A stretch of DNA of 59,034 nucleotides from an uncultured Bacillaceae bacterium (GCA_937958375.1 CALGNY010000210.1:1-59034), one strand, 5' to 3'; shown: positions 34,455-44,148, numbered from the stretch's first letter. Numbers and translations are program-made. The notes: generated by a model from the sequence alone, not told the origin.

Positions 34455-35159
34455 ATGGATCCTCAAACGAAATCAGAAAAAGTACATTCTGTTTTTGAAA
34501 AGATATATAACCGCTACGATAAAATGAATTCCATCATTTCCTTTCAACGTCATAAATCATGGCGAAAAGATGTCATGAAACGAATGAATGTCGAAGAGGG
34601 CTCAGATTGCCTGGATGTTTGTTGCGGAACAGGAGATTGGTCCATCGCTTTATCTTCGGCTGTTGGAGAGGAAGGAAATGTGGTCGGACTCGATTTTAGT
34701 CAAAACATGTTATCGATCGGTGAAAAGAAAATTGAAGAACAAGAAATAGAAAACATTACGTTCACACACGGTGATGCAATGAACTTACCGTATGAAAACG
34801 ATTCCTTTGATTATGTGACAATCGGGTTTGGACTGCGAAATGTTCCCGATTATGATCAGGTGTTAAAGGAGATGTATCGCGTCGTCAAACCAGGTGGAAA
34901 AGTTGTTTGCTTGGAAACATCCCAACCGACCCTACCCGTGTACAAACAATTATATTTCTTTTATTTCCGCCACATTATGCCATTTTTCGGGAAGCTCTTT
35001 GCGAAAAGCTACGATGAATATGCTTGGTTACACGAATCCACAAAAAATTTCCCTGATAAAGAAACATTGAAGGATATGTTTAGCCAAGCTGGATTTAAAA
35101 CCGTTCAAGTGAAGTCTTATGCACTGGGCGCCGCTGCCATGCATTTAGGTACCAAATAA
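34455..35159 (+). CDS. menG: Demethylmenaquinone methyltransferase
   Basis: SAM-dependent methyltransferase (MenG/MenH/UbiE) for the last step of menaquinone synthesis. SAM motif LDVCCGTGDW (about 49-58), the UbiE signatures FGLRNVPDY and VCLETSQP are intact. 234 residues. ATG 34455 follows AGTAGGA at 6 bases and gives the family N-terminus; an ATG at 34437 overlaps the hepS stop. Middle gene of hepS-menG-hepT. Confidence 0.95.
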   Translation: MDPQTKSEKVHSVFEKIYNRYDKMNSIISFQRHKSWRKDVMKRMNVEEGSDCLDVCCGTGDWSIALSSAVGEEGNVVGLDFSQNMLSIGEKKIEEQEIENITFTHGDAMNLPYENDSFDYVTIGFGLRNVPDYDQVLKEMYRVVKPGGKVVCLETSQPTLPVYKQLYFFYFRHIMPFFGKLFAKSYDEYAWLHESTKNFPDKETLKDMFSQAGFKTVQVKSYALGAAAMHLGTK

Positions 35160-35178
35160 AGAGAAAAAGGTGAAACGG

Positions 35179-36153
35179 ATGAAACTTGCGACCACATTAT
35201 CGACCATCAAGCCTGAGATCGAACAGGTAGAAGATAAAATCAAGGAAATCACAACCGCAGAACGCACAACGATCAGCGATACGTCCAATCACCTGTTAGA
35301 GGCGGGCGGCAAACGAATTCGCCCTGTTTTCGTTTTGCTGGCATCGAAATTTGGCCAAGCCGACCGAGAAGATGTCATCCACGTTGCTGTTTCACTTGAA
35401 CTGATTCATATGGCATCTTTGGTACACGATGATGTGATTGACCATGCAACCATCCGCAGAGGCAGACCGACCGTAAATTATGCATGGGACAATGGGACGG
35501 CCATGTTTACGGGAGATTTTATTTTTGCCAAAGCAGTCGAATTGTTGCACCAAATGCATGAGCCAAGATTGCACAAGGTGTTATCCAATACGATTTATCA
35601 GTTAACCATTGGTGAGATTGAACAATTGCACGACCGTTATTCCATCGACCAAAGCCTGATCCGTTACTTCAGACGGATCAAAAGGAAGACGGCGTTGTTA
35701 ATTGCTTCAAGTACTGAGCTTGGTGCAATCTCTGGCCATTGTTCAGATGAAGAAATCAAGCATCTGAAGGATTTTGGTTATTATATTGGCATGGCCTATC
35801 AAATCATCGACGATATACTGGATTTCACCGCGACAGAAGAAGAACTCGGTAAGCCCGTCGGAAGTGATCTCTTGAATGGGCATCTAACATTGCCGACTAT
35901 TTTGGCTTTGCAGAATGACGTTGCTTCACGAAAATCAATCGAGACCTATTTTCACGAGCCTACGTACGAAAACAGAGAAGCAATTGAACATACAATCCAA
36001 ACAATCCGGAAGTCAACAGCGATTGAACAGTCTTATTCGTGGAGCGATTGTTATTTGGACCGGGCATTGGATGCATTACAGCAGTTGCCGAACCATCCGA
36101 TCAAAAAGACATTGCGGAAAATTGCGGTTTATTTGGGCAAACGAAAATATTAA
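35179..36153 (+). CDS. hepT: Heptaprenyl diphosphate synthase component II
   Basis: Catalytic trans-prenyltransferase subunit (HepT). First aspartate-rich motif LVHDDVIDHA (about 83-92), second DDILDFT (about 213), plus GGKRIRP and the KPVGSDLLNG loop. 324 residues. ATG 35179 lies 6 bases after AAGGTG; a GTG at 35170 is inside that site. Works with hepS to give menaquinone-7 side chains used by the bc complex at 43.6 kb. Confidence 0.95.
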   Translation: MKLATTLSTIKPEIEQVEDKIKEITTAERTTISDTSNHLLEAGGKRIRPVFVLLASKFGQADREDVIHVAVSLELIHMASLVHDDVIDHATIRRGRPTVNYAWDNGTAMFTGDFIFAKAVELLHQMHEPRLHKVLSNTIYQLTIGEIEQLHDRYSIDQSLIRYFRRIKRKTALLIASSTELGAISGHCSDEEIKHLKDFGYYIGMAYQIIDDILDFTATEEELGKPVGSDLLNGHLTLPTILALQNDVASRKSIETYFHEPTYENREAIEHTIQTIRKSTAIEQSYSWSDCYLDRALDALQQLPNHPIKKTLRKIAVYLGKRKY

Positions 36154-36267
36154 CGCATCCTCCAATGCCGTCAATCGTGGCGATTTAAATTGTAATTTTC
36201 GCCAATCTTTGATAAACTTTTTACGGTTTGAATGAAAAGAATAAATTATAGAAGAGGTGTTTGAATC

Positions 36268-36714
36268 ATGGAAAGAACATTCGTAATGGTCAAGCCTGAT
36301 GGGGTACAACGTAATTTGGTCGGTGACATCGTTTCTCGTTTTGAGAACAAAGGATTTAAATTGGCAGGTGCGAAATTGATGCAAATCTCTCAGAATCTTG
36401 CTGAGACCCATTACGGTGAGCATAGTGACAAGCCGTTTTTTGGTGAGCTAGTCGATTTCATCACATCCGGACCGGTTTTCGCGATGGTTTGGGAAGGTGA
36501 AAATGTCATCGCGACAGCGCGTAAAATGATGGGGGCAACCAATCCACAAGACGCAGATGTAGCTACCATCCGTGGCGACTTCGGATTGACTGTAGGCAAG
36601 AACGTCATTCACGGTTCTGATTCTGAAGAGTCTGCCAAACGTGAAATCGAGTTGTTTTTCTTGGAAGAAGAATTAGTTGATTATCAGAAAAATGATGAGA
36701 ACTGGGTCTATTAA
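36268..36714 (+). CDS. ndk: Nucleoside diphosphate kinase
   Basis: Balances NTP pools by phosphate transfer through His115 in NVIHGSDS. KPDGVQRNLVG and RGDFG are intact. 148 residues. AGAAGAGGTG lies upstream; the 114-base gap before it holds only weak promoter-like sequence. Followed by a terminator. Confidence 0.97.
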   Translation: MERTFVMVKPDGVQRNLVGDIVSRFENKGFKLAGAKLMQISQNLAETHYGEHSDKPFFGELVDFITSGPVFAMVWEGENVIATARKMMGATNPQDADVATIRGDFGLTVGKNVIHGSDSEESAKREIELFFLEEELVDYQKNDENWVY

Positions 36715-36728
36715 ATAAAATTTTTCTC

Positions 36729-36756
36729 AACCGGCTGCGAATGCAGCTGGTTTTTA
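36729..36756 (+). terminator. Terminator after ndk
   Basis: Stem AACCGGCTGC / GCAGCTGGTT (36729-36738 with 36743-36752; one G-T pair), GAAT loop, T run. Confidence 0.85.
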
Positions 36757-36850
36757 ATTTGGTTGCCCTTTTACTCTCTTGTTTCATCAATAGCAAAAAC
36801 AAACTTACTTCTTTATAATAGAGTTAGTATTCGATTAGGGGAGAAAGCAT

Positions 36851-37636
36851 GTGACAACCGATTATGCAGATTTTGTACAAGCCATCAAAAGACAGACAGG
36901 AATCGATTTAGGTTTATATAAAGAAAAACAAATGAAAAGACGATTGACTTCTTTACGAGATAAACGAGGGTTTCAAACATTTGCTGATTATTTCCGCGCC
37001 GTCAAGCGCGATGAACAACTCTTGCACGAACTATTGGACCGAATGACCATCAATGTCTCTGAATTTTTTCGAAACCCTTCAAGATGGGAACGCTTGCGAA
37101 CGAACCTTCTCCCTGATTTGATTGAGCATCAGAGAAAAGTGAATGTATGGAGTGCAGCTTGTTCAACGGGTGAAGAGCCGTATTCGCTGGCGATTCTTTT
37201 GCACGAGTTCCTGGATTGGAACCAAATCAGAATTCTTGCGACGGATTTGGATGAAACGGTATTACATAAAGCTGAGCAAGGGATTTATCACGAACGCTCG
37301 CTAAAAGAAGTTACACCTCAACAAAAAACAACTTATTTCAATAAGAACAATGAATTTTATCAAGTTTCTAATGAGCTTAAGCAGGTCATTACCTTCAAAA
37401 AACACAATTTGCTTGCAGATGATTATTCGGATCAGTACGATTTGATCTGTTGCAGAAACGTCTTGATTTATTTTACGGATGAGGCCAAAACATTTATCTA
37501 CAAACAATTTGCCAAGCATTTGAGAGAAGGCGGTATTTTATTTGTCGGAAGTACGGAACAAATCTTCCAGCCAGAGAAATATGGATTTGAAGCGATTGAT
37601 ACATTCTTTTATCAGAAAGTTAAACGGGGGTCATAG
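36851..37636 (+). CDS. cheR: Chemotaxis protein methyltransferase CheR
   Basis: Methylates glutamates of chemoreceptors with SAM. N-terminal helical CheR_N domain (1-70), SAM-binding ACSTGEEPYS (about 100-109) and CCRNVLIYF (about 201). 261 residues, standard. GTG start 9 bases after AGGGGAG. A TATAAT at 36814 could serve as -10, but I find no -35. The placement between ndk and the aro genes is the B. subtilis one. Confidence 0.94.
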   Translation: MTTDYADFVQAIKRQTGIDLGLYKEKQMKRRLTSLRDKRGFQTFADYFRAVKRDEQLLHELLDRMTINVSEFFRNPSRWERLRTNLLPDLIEHQRKVNVWSAACSTGEEPYSLAILLHEFLDWNQIRILATDLDETVLHKAEQGIYHERSLKEVTPQQKTTYFNKNNEFYQVSNELKQVITFKKHNLLADDYSDQYDLICCRNVLIYFTDEAKTFIYKQFAKHLREGGILFVGSTEQIFQPEKYGFEAIDTFFYQKVKRGS

Positions 37637-37639
37637 TCA

Positions 37640-38806
37640 ATGCGGTACTTAACAGCTGGTGAATCACATGGTAAACAATTAACGACCATTATCGAAGGGA
37701 TTCCCGCACAATTAGAATTATTGGCTGCCGATATCGATGATTCATTGATCCGCAGGCAAGGTGGTCACGGTAGAGGTCGTCGAATGAAGATCGAAAAAGA
37801 TTTGATTGAGATTACTTCCGGGGTCAGACACGGGTATACCCTCGGTTCGCCCATCAGTTTAGTATTGAAAAATGACGATTTTAAGCACTGGACCGACGTC
37901 ATGGGGATTGAGCCAATGTTGGATGAGACTGAAGTCAGACGTCGCATCAGCAAACCTCGTCCGGGCCATGCGGATTTGAATGGTGCATTAAAATATAATC
38001 ACCGGGACATCCGAAATGTTCTGGAGCGTTCATCTGCTAGAGAAACGGCTGCACGTGTGGCTGCCGGTGCGGTAGCAAAAAAACTACTGAAGGAAGTCGG
38101 GATTTCAGTCGTCGGTTTTGTGAAACAAATCCATCAAGTGAAAGCGAAAGATGTACCGGACTTATCGGTGCAGGAAAAAGTGCGCATTTCCAATGAGTCA
38201 CCGGTTTATGTCATCGATCGATCTGTTGAAGAGGAAATGAAACAAGCTATCGATCAAGCGAAGAAAGATGGCGATTCCATCGGCGGGATTTGTGAAGTTC
38301 ATGTGGAAGGGGTCCCTGCCGGATTAGGATCGCATGTTCAGTATGACCGAAAATTGGATGGAAAAATTGCCAGAGCGGTCATGAGCATCAATGCCTTTAA
38401 AGGCGTCGAATTCGGAGATGGATTCGAAGTAGCAAGCAAACGAGGTAGTGAAGTGCATGATGAAATCAGTTATGACGAATCCAAAGGTTATTATCGTGAA
38501 ACCAACCGACTTGGAGGATTTGAAGGTGGAATGACAACGGGAATGCCGATTGTCGTTAAAGGTGTGATGAAGCCGATCCCAACACTTTATAAACCACTGA
38601 ATAGTGTGGATATTGATTCGAAGGAACCGTTCAAGGCGAGTGTCGAACGCTCTGATGCGTGTGCAGTACCGGCAGCTTCTGTCGTCATGGAACATATCGT
38701 CGCATGGGAAGTCGCTTCAGCGATGCTCGAGCAGTTCCCTTCAGACTTCATGGAACAATTCAGCGAATCAGTTGCAACATACAGAGAAAGGATCCGGTTG
38801 TTTTGA
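37640..38806 (+). CDS. aroC: Chorismate synthase
   Basis: Last shikimate enzyme: EPSP to chorismate, needing reduced FMN (called aroF in B. subtilis). Signatures GESHGKQL (N-terminus), GRGRRMKIE, the central RSSARETAARVAAGAVAKK block and GGMTTGMPIV. 388 residues. Three bases after cheR. Its TGA overlaps the TTG start of aroB. Confidence 0.96.
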   Translation: MRYLTAGESHGKQLTTIIEGIPAQLELLAADIDDSLIRRQGGHGRGRRMKIEKDLIEITSGVRHGYTLGSPISLVLKNDDFKHWTDVMGIEPMLDETEVRRRISKPRPGHADLNGALKYNHRDIRNVLERSSARETAARVAAGAVAKKLLKEVGISVVGFVKQIHQVKAKDVPDLSVQEKVRISNESPVYVIDRSVEEEMKQAIDQAKKDGDSIGGICEVHVEGVPAGLGSHVQYDRKLDGKIARAVMSINAFKGVEFGDGFEVASKRGSEVHDEISYDESKGYYRETNRLGGFEGGMTTGMPIVVKGVMKPIPTLYKPLNSVDIDSKEPFKASVERSDACAVPAASVVMEHIVAWEVASAMLEQFPSDFMEQFSESVATYRERIRLF

Positions 38807-39909
38807 AGGAAATTCGCGTAAAAGCCGCTTCTCATACGTATCCGGTTATGATTGGAAAAGGGTTAAGACATTCACTCGACACCATCATCCGCCATCCTTA
38901 TGAGCAAATCATCATTGTGACTGATTCAAACGTCAAAAACATCTATTTAGACGATTGCATAGCCACTTTGGATAAAAAATTCCGTATATTAACGTATACC
39001 ATTCCTTCTGGAGAGGCGTCCAAATCATTTGCAATGTACGAAAAGTTACAGAAGTTCCTACTAAACCACCGCGTATCCCGGAATTCCGCAATTCTGGCTT
39101 TGGGTGGGGGAGTGGTTGGTGATCTCGCTGGATTTGTGGCAGCTACCTATGCAAGAGGAATCGGATTCATTCAAATGCCAACAACCTTGCTTGCTCATGA
39201 TAGCAGTATCGGTGGGAAGGTCGCCATTAACCTTTCCGGAAAGAAAAACATCATCGGAAGTTTTTATCCACCACATCAAGTGATTGTTGATCTGGAATTT
39301 TTTAAGACATTAAATAAGCAAGAAAAGCGCTCGGGTCTTGCCGAAGTCATTAAGCATGGATTGATTGATGACACAAAACTCTATGAACAACTACTCAGTG
39401 AGGTTCATCCAGAAATCGATTATACAAGTGAGGTATTTGAGAAGGTCCTCGTCTGCTCGATTCAAGTTAAGCAAGACATTATCGAGCGTGATGAAAAGGA
39501 AGATGGGATCCGTGCTTATTTGAATTTTGGACATACATTTGGTCACGCACTGGAGGCATTAGAGACGAAAACCCAACGCACTCATGGGGAATGTGTCATG
39601 GTCGGAATGTTCTTTTCTCTTTGGGTCTCCAAGCAGCAGAACCAGATGATATCTTCATCCCTAGTCGAAAACTTATTGGACTGGGTCAACCGATTTGGCT
39701 ACCCATTGGAACTTCCTCAGAACACAACAGAAGAAATTTTCCGGAATATGACCCATGATAAGAAAAATGTGGGCAACCAAATCCAAATGGTGTTGCTAAA
39801 AAATCCGGGAGAACCTTATTTACAAGCATTTGATCCACAGTTCATGATAGAATTGATCGGCTCGTTTATAACCCGATGGAATCAAGGTGAGTTTATTGAA
39901 CAGTTTTAA
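38803..39909 (+). CDS. aroB: 3-dehydroquinate synthase
   Basis: DAHP to 3-dehydroquinate, NAD- and metal-dependent. NAD site LALGGGVVGDLAGFVAATY, metal ligands in GLAEVIKHG, FGHTFGHALE and RTHGECV. 368 residues from TTG 38803, which overlaps the aroC stop as TTGA; starting earlier would add about 48 codons that are aroC read in another frame. AAAGGATCCGG stands upstream. Confidence 0.95.
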   Translation: MKEIRVKAASHTYPVMIGKGLRHSLDTIIRHPYEQIIIVTDSNVKNIYLDDCIATLDKKFRILTYTIPSGEASKSFAMYEKLQKFLLNHRVSRNSAILALGGGVVGDLAGFVAATYARGIGFIQMPTTLLAHDSSIGGKVAINLSGKKNIIGSFYPPHQVIVDLEFFKTLNKQEKRSGLAEVIKHGLIDDTKLYEQLLSEVHPEIDYTSEVFEKVLVCSIQVKQDIIERDEKEDGIRAYLNFGHTFGHALEALETKTQRTHGECVMVGMFFSLWVSKQQNQMISSSLVENLLDWVNRFGYPLELPQNTTEEIFRNMTHDKKNVGNQIQMVLLKNPGEPYLQAFDPQFMIELIGSFITRWNQGEFIEQF

Positions 39910-41185
39910 ATCAATTCGAGGAACGTTGAGGGTTCCTGGTGACAAATCAATTTCCCATCGTGCAGCGATCTTTGCCAGTTTAGTAAAAGGTGAAACGACG
40001 ATCCACCGTTTCCTGCAGGCAGAAGATTGCCTACGGACGCTTGAAGCATTTGAAGCTTTTGGGGTGCGTACAGAAATAGGTGAGGACCATGTGAAAATCA
40101 AAAGTGACGGAATGGGTAGCTTTAACCAACCGAATCGTCCCATTGATTTAGGCAATTCAGGTACGACTGCCCGTTTGTTGTCGGGTGTTTTGGCTGCTTT
40201 GCCTTTTCGAGTGGACCTAACCGGGGATCAGTCACTTTCAAAACGTCCGATGAAAAGGGTTACCATTCCACTCGAGGAAATGGGTGCGAATGTTCATTAT
40301 TATAAAACAAATGGACATTTGCCGATGCAGATCGAGGGGAGTAAGCTACAAGATATGACCTACACCATGCCTGTGGCCAGCGCTCAAGTCAAATCTGCCC
40401 TCTTACTGGCTGGATTAACTGGAGAAGTCGATGTGACCGTCATTGAAAAAGCGGTTTCTCGTGACCATACCGAACGCATGATGGAAGCCTACGGGATTCA
40501 TTTGACAAAAGAACGTCAGGCGATTACGCTCAAAGGAAAACAGCAATTAATGGTAAAAGATACGATGATACCCGGTGACTTTTCCTCTGCTGCCTATTGG
40601 ATTGCTGCAGCACTGATTACGCCAGGTAGTGAAGTGACGATTGAAGATGTCGGTTTAAATCCGACACGAACCGGATTCGTAGACGTATTGAAACGAATGG
40701 GAGCAACCATACACATTTCTGAAGAACGAACGGTCAATAACGAACCGATCGGAACCATTACAGCACGTTATTCAACATTAACTTCAACCACATTAATGGA
40801 AGAAGAAGTCCCTACATTAATTGATGAAATACCGATCCTTGCGTTAATTGCGACGCAAGCAGATGGGACGACAAGGCTCGAACATATCGAAGAACTGAAA
40901 TGGAAAGAAACCGATCGAATCCAAGCGATTGTCCAAGCACTGGAAGTCTTGGGAGCCACCGTAAAGCAGACGGAACAGGGAATGGAAATTACCGGAAAAC
41001 AAAAGCTGCAAGGTGGGGACATCCAAACCTTCGGGGACCACCGAATTTCGATGATGGCTCAGATCGCCAGCCTGATTACAGAAGATGATGTCGTGTTGGA
41101 CGACCGAACATGTGTGAAGGTTTCTTATCCTGACTTTTTTGATGACTTTTCGCGTTTGATCGGTAATGATTCGTCCACCGTATGA
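39896..41185 (+). CDS. aroA: EPSP synthase
   Basis: 3-phosphoshikimate 1-carboxyvinyltransferase (aroE in B. subtilis). Signatures VPGDKSISHRA, LGNSGTTARLLSG, IPGDFSSAAYW and FGDHRISMM. 429 residues from TTG 39896, 5 bases after AAGGTGAG; a GTG at 39887 lies inside that site. Overlaps aroB by 14 bases. In B. subtilis aroH, trpEDCFBA, hisC and tyrA separate aroB from this gene; here they are absent. Confidence 0.95.
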   Translation: MNSFKSIRGTLRVPGDKSISHRAAIFASLVKGETTIHRFLQAEDCLRTLEAFEAFGVRTEIGEDHVKIKSDGMGSFNQPNRPIDLGNSGTTARLLSGVLAALPFRVDLTGDQSLSKRPMKRVTIPLEEMGANVHYYKTNGHLPMQIEGSKLQDMTYTMPVASAQVKSALLLAGLTGEVDVTVIEKAVSRDHTERMMEAYGIHLTKERQAITLKGKQQLMVKDTMIPGDFSSAAYWIAAALITPGSEVTIEDVGLNPTRTGFVDVLKRMGATIHISEERTVNNEPIGTITARYSTLTSTTLMEEEVPTLIDEIPILALIATQADGTTRLEHIEELKWKETDRIQAIVQALEVLGATVKQTEQGMEITGKQKLQGGDIQTFGDHRISMMAQIASLITEDDVVLDDRTCVKVSYPDFFDDFSRLIGNDSSTV

Positions 41186-41212
41186 CAGAAGTAAGGAAGG
41201 TGATTCATTAGA

Positions 41213-42466
41213 ATGGATATCATTAACCAGGCTATTCAACTGAAAGACCAAGGAAAAATTACCGAAGCCATTCAGCTTCTTCAAGAGTATCAGCGAACCG
41301 CTGAGGAAGAAGAACGACTGGAGATCGCTCAACTTTTTCAAGAGTGGGGCTTGATGAATGATGCGATTGCGATCTATGAGGATTTATTGCTCTTATATCC
41401 AGAAGATGCGCATATCAAATTACTGCTTGCCGAAATTTACACCGATCTAGGTGATGATGAAAAAGTGATCGATTTGATGGAAACCATCGAACCAGAGGAT
41501 GAGGCTTATGTACCTGCTCTTGTGCAATTGGCTGATCTATACCAATCACAGGGGCTCTTTGAAGTTTCTGAGCAGAAATTATTGGAAGCAAAAGATCTTG
41601 CACCGAATGAACCGATCATTGACCTCGCCCTTGCTGAGTTGGCTTTTTCAAATGGGGAATTCCAGAAAGCGATTCCGTATTATGAGCGACTCGAGCGACT
41701 TGAAGAAGACATATCACTTGTGAATATTCAGGAACGTTTAGCCGAATCCCTATCCTCACTTGGCAATTGGGAAGAAGCCCTCCGCTACTATGAATCGCTC
41801 GAATTAACGCACCCGGATCAATTGTTTAAATACGGCTATACGGCCTACCAGTTGGAGCGGTATCCGGTAGCGATTGAAGCTTGGCAAAAGCTGATCGATA
41901 TCGATGCAGATTACACGAGCGTCTACTCATTGTTAGCGACGTCTATGCATGAAGAAGGTGCCGTACAAGAAGCGTATGATATCTTAGAACAAGGCATTCA
42001 GAAAGACGAATTCAACAATGAATTGTATTTGTTGACTGCAGAATATGCCGTTGAATTAGGAAAAAGAGAAAATGCGGAACATTATTTGAAACAATCATTA
42101 TCGATCGATCCAGGATTTGAAGAAGCTGCCGAACGATTGCTTGAGTTGTACGAGGATGCTGAGGATTATGATGCAGCGAATGAACTCTTAGATGAATTAA
42201 TGCGTTATGAAGGATTTCCAGAATTGTTCTATTGGAGAAAAGCGCAAACGCTGTATGAGTTGGAGAAGTTTGAAGAAGCAAAAGGAATGTACGAAAAAGC
42301 TTTTCCGACTTTCCGTGAGAATCCTGATTTTCTGAAGGAATATGGTTATTTTATGAATGAAGAGGGTGAGCGGGAGAAAAGCCTTAGCTCACTAGAGGCC
42401 TATTTGACCCATCGGCCGGAAGATGAAGAGGTCAAAGAATTTGTTAGCCGATTAACAGAATCATAA
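41213..42466 (+). CDS. ypiA: TPR-repeat protein YpiA
   Basis: Soluble protein of about ten tetratricopeptide repeats over nearly its whole 417 residues (for example LFQEWGLMNDAIAIYEDLLL and EALRYYESLELTHPD). Very acidic. Probable protein-protein scaffold of unknown partner. Follows aroA and precedes ypiB as in B. subtilis. Confidence 0.85.
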   Translation: MDIINQAIQLKDQGKITEAIQLLQEYQRTAEEEERLEIAQLFQEWGLMNDAIAIYEDLLLLYPEDAHIKLLLAEIYTDLGDDEKVIDLMETIEPEDEAYVPALVQLADLYQSQGLFEVSEQKLLEAKDLAPNEPIIDLALAELAFSNGEFQKAIPYYERLERLEEDISLVNIQERLAESLSSLGNWEEALRYYESLELTHPDQLFKYGYTAYQLERYPVAIEAWQKLIDIDADYTSVYSLLATSMHEEGAVQEAYDILEQGIQKDEFNNELYLLTAEYAVELGKRENAEHYLKQSLSIDPGFEEAAERLLELYEDAEDYDAANELLDELMRYEGFPELFYWRKAQTLYELEKFEEAKGMYEKAFPTFRENPDFLKEYGYFMNEEGEREKSLSSLEAYLTHRPEDEEVKEFVSRLTES

Positions 42467-42479
42467 GGAGGTGAGCTTC

Positions 42480-43028
42480 ATGGGTGTGAATGTCCAAGAT
42501 AAACAATCGTTCATTCGTTGGTATTTGATCAATCATCCGCCAGAGCAACGCGAGGTGGTTTGGTTACTTGAATATATCATGAAAAGACAGCAGCTTTTAA
42601 AGAAGGTCCATTTCATCTATGAAGCTCATCTGACCCCCAGAAGCATCATCTTATCGAATGTGGAAGACGAAAATCGACCGTTCCGTTTTTATAAAGAACA
42701 TATCGTAACGACGGATGTGGATAAGGCCTTTCATGACATTCGGATGAATCCGGACAAAACATTATATATCGAATTAATCTTTCAGAACGTTCGCCAGTCC
42801 ATGATGTATTCGAGTGTCTTGGAAGAAAACCCGTATCTTCCGGATGACTATTATTTATACAATCAAGATTATGAAGCGATCGATCATTTTCTGGATAATT
42901 TTCAGAAAGTGAACCAACGCAAAGCAATCGAACAAAAAATAAACCAAGCTTTGGACCAAGGGGACGAAAAAGCTTTTCTGAAGTGGAGCAAACAGTTGAA
43001 TGACCTGAACGCAAAGCAAACCGATTAG
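42480..43028 (+). CDS. ypiB: UPF0302 protein YpiB
   Basis: Conserved Bacillaceae protein of unknown function with the IDEAL-like C-terminal helix (IEQKINQALDQGDEKAFLKW, split family motif). 182 residues. ATG 42480 lies 5 bases after the full Shine-Dalgarno AAGGAGGTGA; a GTG at 42471 is inside it. Cotranscribed with ypiA and ypiF. Confidence 0.83.
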   Translation: MGVNVQDKQSFIRWYLINHPPEQREVVWLLEYIMKRQQLLKKVHFIYEAHLTPRSIILSNVEDENRPFRFYKEHIVTTDVDKAFHDIRMNPDKTLYIELIFQNVRQSMMYSSVLEENPYLPDDYYLYNQDYEAIDHFLDNFQKVNQRKAIEQKINQALDQGDEKAFLKWSKQLNDLNAKQTD

Positions 43029-43043
43029 GGGTGGTGAAAGACA

Positions 43044-43505
43044 ATGAAATGGATCCAGAATGACATCAAACAATACATTTCCGCAAAAGAATATATTGAC
43101 ACCGCGGTGATTCCACTTGTCCCTTATGCTGTTGATAACGATGAGGATATGCTGCAAACTTCATTCCAACAAGAGTTGATGGCATTATATACCCATCAGT
43201 TGGAACAACGATTAAAAGGAAGATTATTTCTATTGCCTGTATATACTTATCTGAAAAACGGTACACTAGAAAAAGAGTTAGAGAGACTGAATGGAATGAC
43301 GGCAGAGATCTTGAAGCAACCATTTAAGCAGGTGTTTTTATTTACCTTTGATAAACAGTGGCGAAAACATCAATCGACGCTTGATGGTGAATTGATTTGG
43401 CTACCGTCCATTCAAAGTGGGGACTTGCAATCCAATGAAGTACGCGAAGTGATCCAATCACAGATTATTGATATTGAAGATTTAATCAAAGAAAGCTGGT
43501 CATAA
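43044..43505 (+). CDS. ypiF: DUF2487 protein YpiF
   Basis: 153-residue soluble protein of the DUF2487 family (MKWIQNDIKQYISAKEYIDT start). Function unknown. AGGGGTGGTG upstream. Third gene of ypiA-ypiB-ypiF, directly before the qcr operon as in B. subtilis. Confidence 0.8.
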   Translation: MKWIQNDIKQYISAKEYIDTAVIPLVPYAVDNDEDMLQTSFQQELMALYTHQLEQRLKGRLFLLPVYTYLKNGTLEKELERLNGMTAEILKQPFKQVFLFTFDKQWRKHQSTLDGELIWLPSIQSGDLQSNEVREVIQSQIIDIEDLIKESWS

Positions 43506-43538
43506 TTATGAAAACTTTTCGTCTAAATGGGTTTTTTA

Positions 43539-43567
43539 TTGACCCATTTCGAGCGATGCGCTATCAT
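43539..43567 (+). promoter_or_regulatory. Sigma-A promoter of qcrABC
   Basis: TTGACC (43539-43544), 17 bases, TATCAT (43562-43567), about 70 bases before qcrA. The -35 overlaps the right arm of an 8-bp hairpin AAATGGGT / ACCCATTT (43525-43549), which could end ypiF transcripts or bind a regulator. Confidence 0.6.
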
Positions 43568-43638
43568 TATATTGTCCTAATAAATAAGTATTTGAAAAGA
43601 CCCTGTTCGTTGCATCAGATGGTAGAGGGGGGAAAAGA

Positions 43639-44148
43639 ATGAGCAATAAGAAGAACAACCAAGTTTCTCGTCGCCAGTTTTTGAACTACACCTTGACGGG
43701 CGTTGGTGGTTTTATGGGTGCGGCGCTAGTTGCACCAATGGTAGGTTTCGCTGTTGACCCATTACTGAAAGGTGAGCAATCTGGAGATTTCGTATATGTC
43801 CTGGATGAAGACGAAATCACAGACACACCACAGCGAGTCTCATTCCAAATCGATCAAAAAGATGGTTGGGTTGAATCTCAAGTCGAACGGACTGCATGGG
43901 TATACCGTAACAGCAATGGAGATATTTTGGCTTTATCACCAGTATGTACACACTTAGGTTGTACAGTCGACTGGGCAACTCAAAATGAAAACGAATTCTT
44001 CTGTCCTTGTCATGACGGACGTTATGATGCAAATGGAGTAAACATCGCAGGTACTCCTCCGACAGAACCATTACATGAGTACACTTTCAAAATAGAGGAT
44101 GGAAAACTATATCTAAGTCCTCAAACGCACGCAAGAGAGGGGGCATAA
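43639..44148 (+). CDS. qcrA: Menaquinol:cytochrome c reductase Rieske subunit
   Basis: Rieske iron-sulfur protein of the bc complex. Twin-arginine signal anchor (SRRQFLNY, then GVGGFMGAALVAPMVG). [2Fe-2S] ligands Cys103/His105 in CTHLGC and Cys122/His125 in CPCH, with the structural disulfide cysteines 108 and 124. 169 residues. GGGGGGAAAAG precedes the ATG. Heads qcrABC. Confidence 0.96.
   Translation: MSNKKNNQVSRRQFLNYTLTGVGGFMGAALVAPMVGFAVDPLLKGEQSGDFVYVLDEDEITDTPQRVSFQIDQKDGWVESQVERTAWVYRNSNGDILALSPVCTHLGCTVDWATQNENEFFCPCHDGRYDANGVNIAGTPPTEPLHEYTFKIEDGKLYLSPQTHAREGA

Noticed and set aside
40844..41341. 165-codon minus-strand frame over aroA and ypiA
   Set aside because: Spans the end of aroA, the gap and the start of ypiA antisense; composition is that of a shadow frame.
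42646..43044. 132-codon minus-strand frame over ypiB
   Set aside because: Antisense to ypiB; no start signal and no family features.
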